Shown here one piece after another: positions 4,185-5,507 of a stretch of 5,507 nucleotides of DNA; the stretch's first letter is position 1, and every line of letters begins with the position of its first letter. This DNA is from Pseudomonadota bacterium (GTDB lineage Bacteria > Pseudomonadota > Alphaproteobacteria > Caulobacterales > Caulobacteraceae). The notes beneath the pieces are model-generated. The model made no database searches. It was not told where the DNA came from and saw only the letters and a program-made list of their open reading frames with translations. The translations under genes were made by a program, and so were the position numbers. The stretch lies in NCBI GenBank assembly GCA_023428785.1, contig JAEYWU010000114.1:1-5507 (forward strand), given 5' to 3'.

Positions 4185-4583
4185 TTAGCGCTTCTCGAGC
4201 CGCTCCAGCGCCTCGCGCGCCTTGATCCGGTGCCGGTCCTTCAGATTGGCCTGAACCAGCGCCAGAACCGCCGCGATGACCGCGGCGTCGTCAGTAAAGC
4301 CCACGCCCGCCAGCACATCAGGGATCGCGTCCACCGGCATGACGAAATAGGCCAGCGCCGCCAGCATCATGCCTTTGGCCGGAGCCGGTGTTTCAGGGTC
4401 ACGCGCGCAGTACCAGACCGAGACCACCTCCCGTGCGAAGGGGATCCGCGCGGCGGTGCGGGCGAGCTTGGGCCAGAAGCCCGTCCTGACCTTTTCCTCA
4501 TTCAGGCGGACCACGGCGGGCACCAGCGCCCGCGACGGGTCGATCGCCGTCTCCATCGTCTCGCTGTTGGCCTTGTCGGTCAT
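4185..4583 (-). CDS. DUF1232 (YkvA-like) small membrane protein (132 aa)
   Basis: This is a member of the DUF1232/YkvA family, a small membrane-associated protein without an assigned biochemical role. The signature lies at residues 70-110: a hydrophobic segment, then P-V-D-A-I-P-D (83-89), a short Gly turn, T-D-D-A-A-V (97-102) and a second Ala/Val/Leu segment. This suggests a hairpin of two membrane helices. The N-terminal 65 residues are charged, and the C-terminus ends in a Lys/Arg/Glu-rich helix. The start is uncertain: the ATG at 4583 has GAGGG 10 nt upstream, while an in-frame GTG at 4613 has AAGGG 6 nt upstream and would add ten residues. The ATG is chosen on codon preference only. It is divergent from the dehydrogenase gene at 4650 and convergent with the oxygenase gene. 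Confidence 0.85.
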   Translation of the reverse strand: MTDKANSETMETAIDPSRALVPAVVRLNEEKVRTGFWPKLARTAARIPFAREVVSVWYCARDPETPAPAKGMMLAALAYFVMPVDAIPDVLAGVGFTDDAAVIAAVLALVQANLKDRHRIKAREALERLEKR

Positions 4584-4617
4584 GGCCGTTAAACCCTCGC
4601 GCTGATCAGACACACAC

Positions 4618-4629
4618 AGCCCTTGGGCT
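4618..4629. promoter_or_regulatory. Small palindrome between divergent genes
   Basis: AGCCC-TT-GGGCT lies in the short divergent gap between the DUF1232 and dehydrogenase genes. Its position suits an operator for both, but 5-nt arms in GC-rich DNA are easily due to chance. No convincing -35/-10 pair was found for either gene. Confidence 0.2.
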
Positions 4630-4649
4630 CATAGATAGGGACTTTTCAC

Positions 4650-5432
4650 ATGAAACTCGACGGCTCGATTTCGGCGGTGGTCACCGGGGGCGCCTCGGGC
4701 CTCGGCGAGGGCACGGCGCGCGCGCTGGCCGCACAGGGCGTCAAGGTCGCCATCTTCGACATGCAGGCCGACAAGGGTGAGGCCGTGGCCGCCGATATCG
4801 GCGGTGTGTTCTGCAACGTCGACGTGACCGACGACGCCTCGGTCGCCGCCGGCTTCGAAAAGGCCCGCGCGGCTCATGGCCAGGAGCGGATCACCGTCAA
4901 CTGCGCCGGGATCGCCACCGGCATGAAGACCGTCAGCCGCAAGAAGGACACCGGCGAGATCAAGGCCCACGACATGGCCGCTTTCGAACGGACCGTGCGG
5001 GTGAACCTGTTCGGCACCTTCCGCGTGCTGTCCCAGTCGGCCGCCGGCATGGTGACGCTGGACCGCATGGAAGACGGCGAGCGCGGCATCATCATCAACA
5101 CGGCCTCGGTCGCCGCCCAGGACGGTCAGATCGGGCAGGCTGCCTATTCGGCCTCCAAGGGCGGCGTCTACGCCATGACCCTGCCGGTGGCCCGCGACCT
5201 CGCCCAGGAAGGCGTGCGCATCAACACCATCCTGCCGGGCATCATGTGGACGCCGATGATGGCGGGGATGGACCAGAAGATTCAGGACGCCCTGGCTTCG
5301 ATGATCCCGTTCCCGAGCCGTCTGGGCACGCCGCAGGACTATGCGTCGCTGGCGCTGGAGCTGGCCCGCAACGTCTACATCAATGGCGAGTGCATCCGCC
5401 TGGACGGCGCGATCCGCATGGCGCCGCGCTAG
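4650..5432 (+). CDS. 3-hydroxyacyl-CoA dehydrogenase type II (HSD10-like SDR, 260 aa)
   Basis: This is a classical short-chain dehydrogenase close to 3-hydroxyacyl-CoA dehydrogenase type II / HSD10. That group oxidises 3-hydroxyacyl-CoA, including 2-methyl-3-hydroxybutyryl-CoA from isoleucine, with NAD. The cofactor motif T-G-G-A-S-G-L-G spans 12-19. D37 at the end of the second strand indicates NAD rather than NADP. N-C-A-G-I-A is at 84-89 and N119 in V-N-L-F-G. The catalytic set is S153, Y166 and K170 (Y-S-A-S-K). The end, I-N-G-E-C-I-R-L-D-G-A-I-R-M (244-257), and the insert around 95-108 are characteristic of HSD10-type proteins; length is exactly usual. AGGGA lies 8 nt before the ATG. 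It appears monocistronic, with a stable hairpin after the stop. The acyl chain preference is inferred from family resemblance. Confidence 0.93.
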   Translation: MKLDGSISAVVTGGASGLGEGTARALAAQGVKVAIFDMQADKGEAVAADIGGVFCNVDVTDDASVAAGFEKARAAHGQERITVNCAGIATGMKTVSRKKDTGEIKAHDMAAFERTVRVNLFGTFRVLSQSAAGMVTLDRMEDGERGIIINTASVAAQDGQIGQAAYSASKGGVYAMTLPVARDLAQEGVRINTILPGIMWTPMMAGMDQKIQDALASMIPFPSRLGTPQDYASLALELARNVYINGECIRLDGAIRMAPR

Positions 5433-5441
5433 GGCTGTTCA

Positions 5442-5463
5442 GGGCCGCCGTTCGCGGCGGCCC
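5442..5463 (+). terminator. Strong UUCG-loop hairpin after the HSD10-like gene
   Basis: GGGCCGCCG / CGGCGGCCC form a perfect 9-bp, all-GC stem closed by a TTCG tetraloop, 9 nt beyond the stop codon. Only GCCCCAAATCC follows, with no T-run. It is either a non-canonical terminator or a 3'-end-stabilising structure. Confidence 0.55.
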
Positions 5464-5490
5464 GCCCCAAATCCTAAAATCAAAGGGCCA

Positions 5491-5507
5491 GAAACGAAGA
5501 AGCCCCC
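5491..5507 (-). terminator. Possible half of a terminator cut by the right edge
   Basis: The plus strand ends in GAAACGAAGAAGCCCCC; on the minus strand this is GGGGGCTTC followed by TTCGTTTC. This looks like the 3' arm plus T-rich tail of an intrinsic terminator for a minus-strand gene beyond the window. The other arm is not visible. Confidence 0.25.

Overview
The window is GC-rich chromosomal DNA. Coding strands have strong GC preference at third codon positions. The gene families, together with promoter sequences resembling the Caulobacter housekeeping pattern (TTG-rich -35, then a GCTAG/GATAC-type -10), suggest an alphaproteobacterium, most likely of the Caulobacter/Brevundimonas group. 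That placement is inference, because no rRNA or other marker gene is present.

Layout. The left 1.2 kb holds two tandem minus-strand paralogues (88-480 and 660-1199). They encode small exported proteins: a twin-arginine signal peptide, then a low-complexity Asp/Ser/Gly/Arg region built from four or six copies of a T-G-x-T-D-S-D unit. I do not recognise a characterised function. Each gene has its own promoter and a nearly identical 5' leader carrying a TTGCGA...TCGCAA palindrome just upstream of the ribosome binding site. The longer paralogue also has a strong intrinsic terminator. A possible third minus-strand gene starts 6 nt after the shorter paralogue and runs off the left edge.

Upstream on the same strand (1311-2207) is an isoaspartyl peptidase/L-asparaginase of the Ntn-hydrolase type. 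Divergent from it is a two-gene plus-strand operon (2297-4005): a zinc-free quinone-oxidoreductase-type dehydrogenase overlapping by ATGA a 2-oxoglutarate/Fe(II) prolyl-hydroxylase-like oxygenase. A hairpin-rich 179-nt gap separates this from a convergent DUF1232 membrane protein (minus strand, 4185-4583). Divergent from that is a short-chain dehydrogenase of the 3-hydroxyacyl-CoA dehydrogenase type II (HSD10) class (4650-5432), followed by a stable UUCG-loop hairpin.

How it fits together. The right three quarters look like ordinary housekeeping or catabolic genes: isoaspartyl dipeptide turnover, quinone/enone reduction, and branched-chain or fatty acyl-CoA oxidation. The unusual part is the left end. 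There, two co-regulated exported repeat proteins differ in repeat number and share a palindromic, Fur-box-like leader element. They sit beside an enzyme that degrades the isoaspartyl peptides which Asp-Ser and Asp-Gly sequences tend to form. Their repeats also create a dense cluster of GANTC sites, the CcrM methylation target in this bacterial group.
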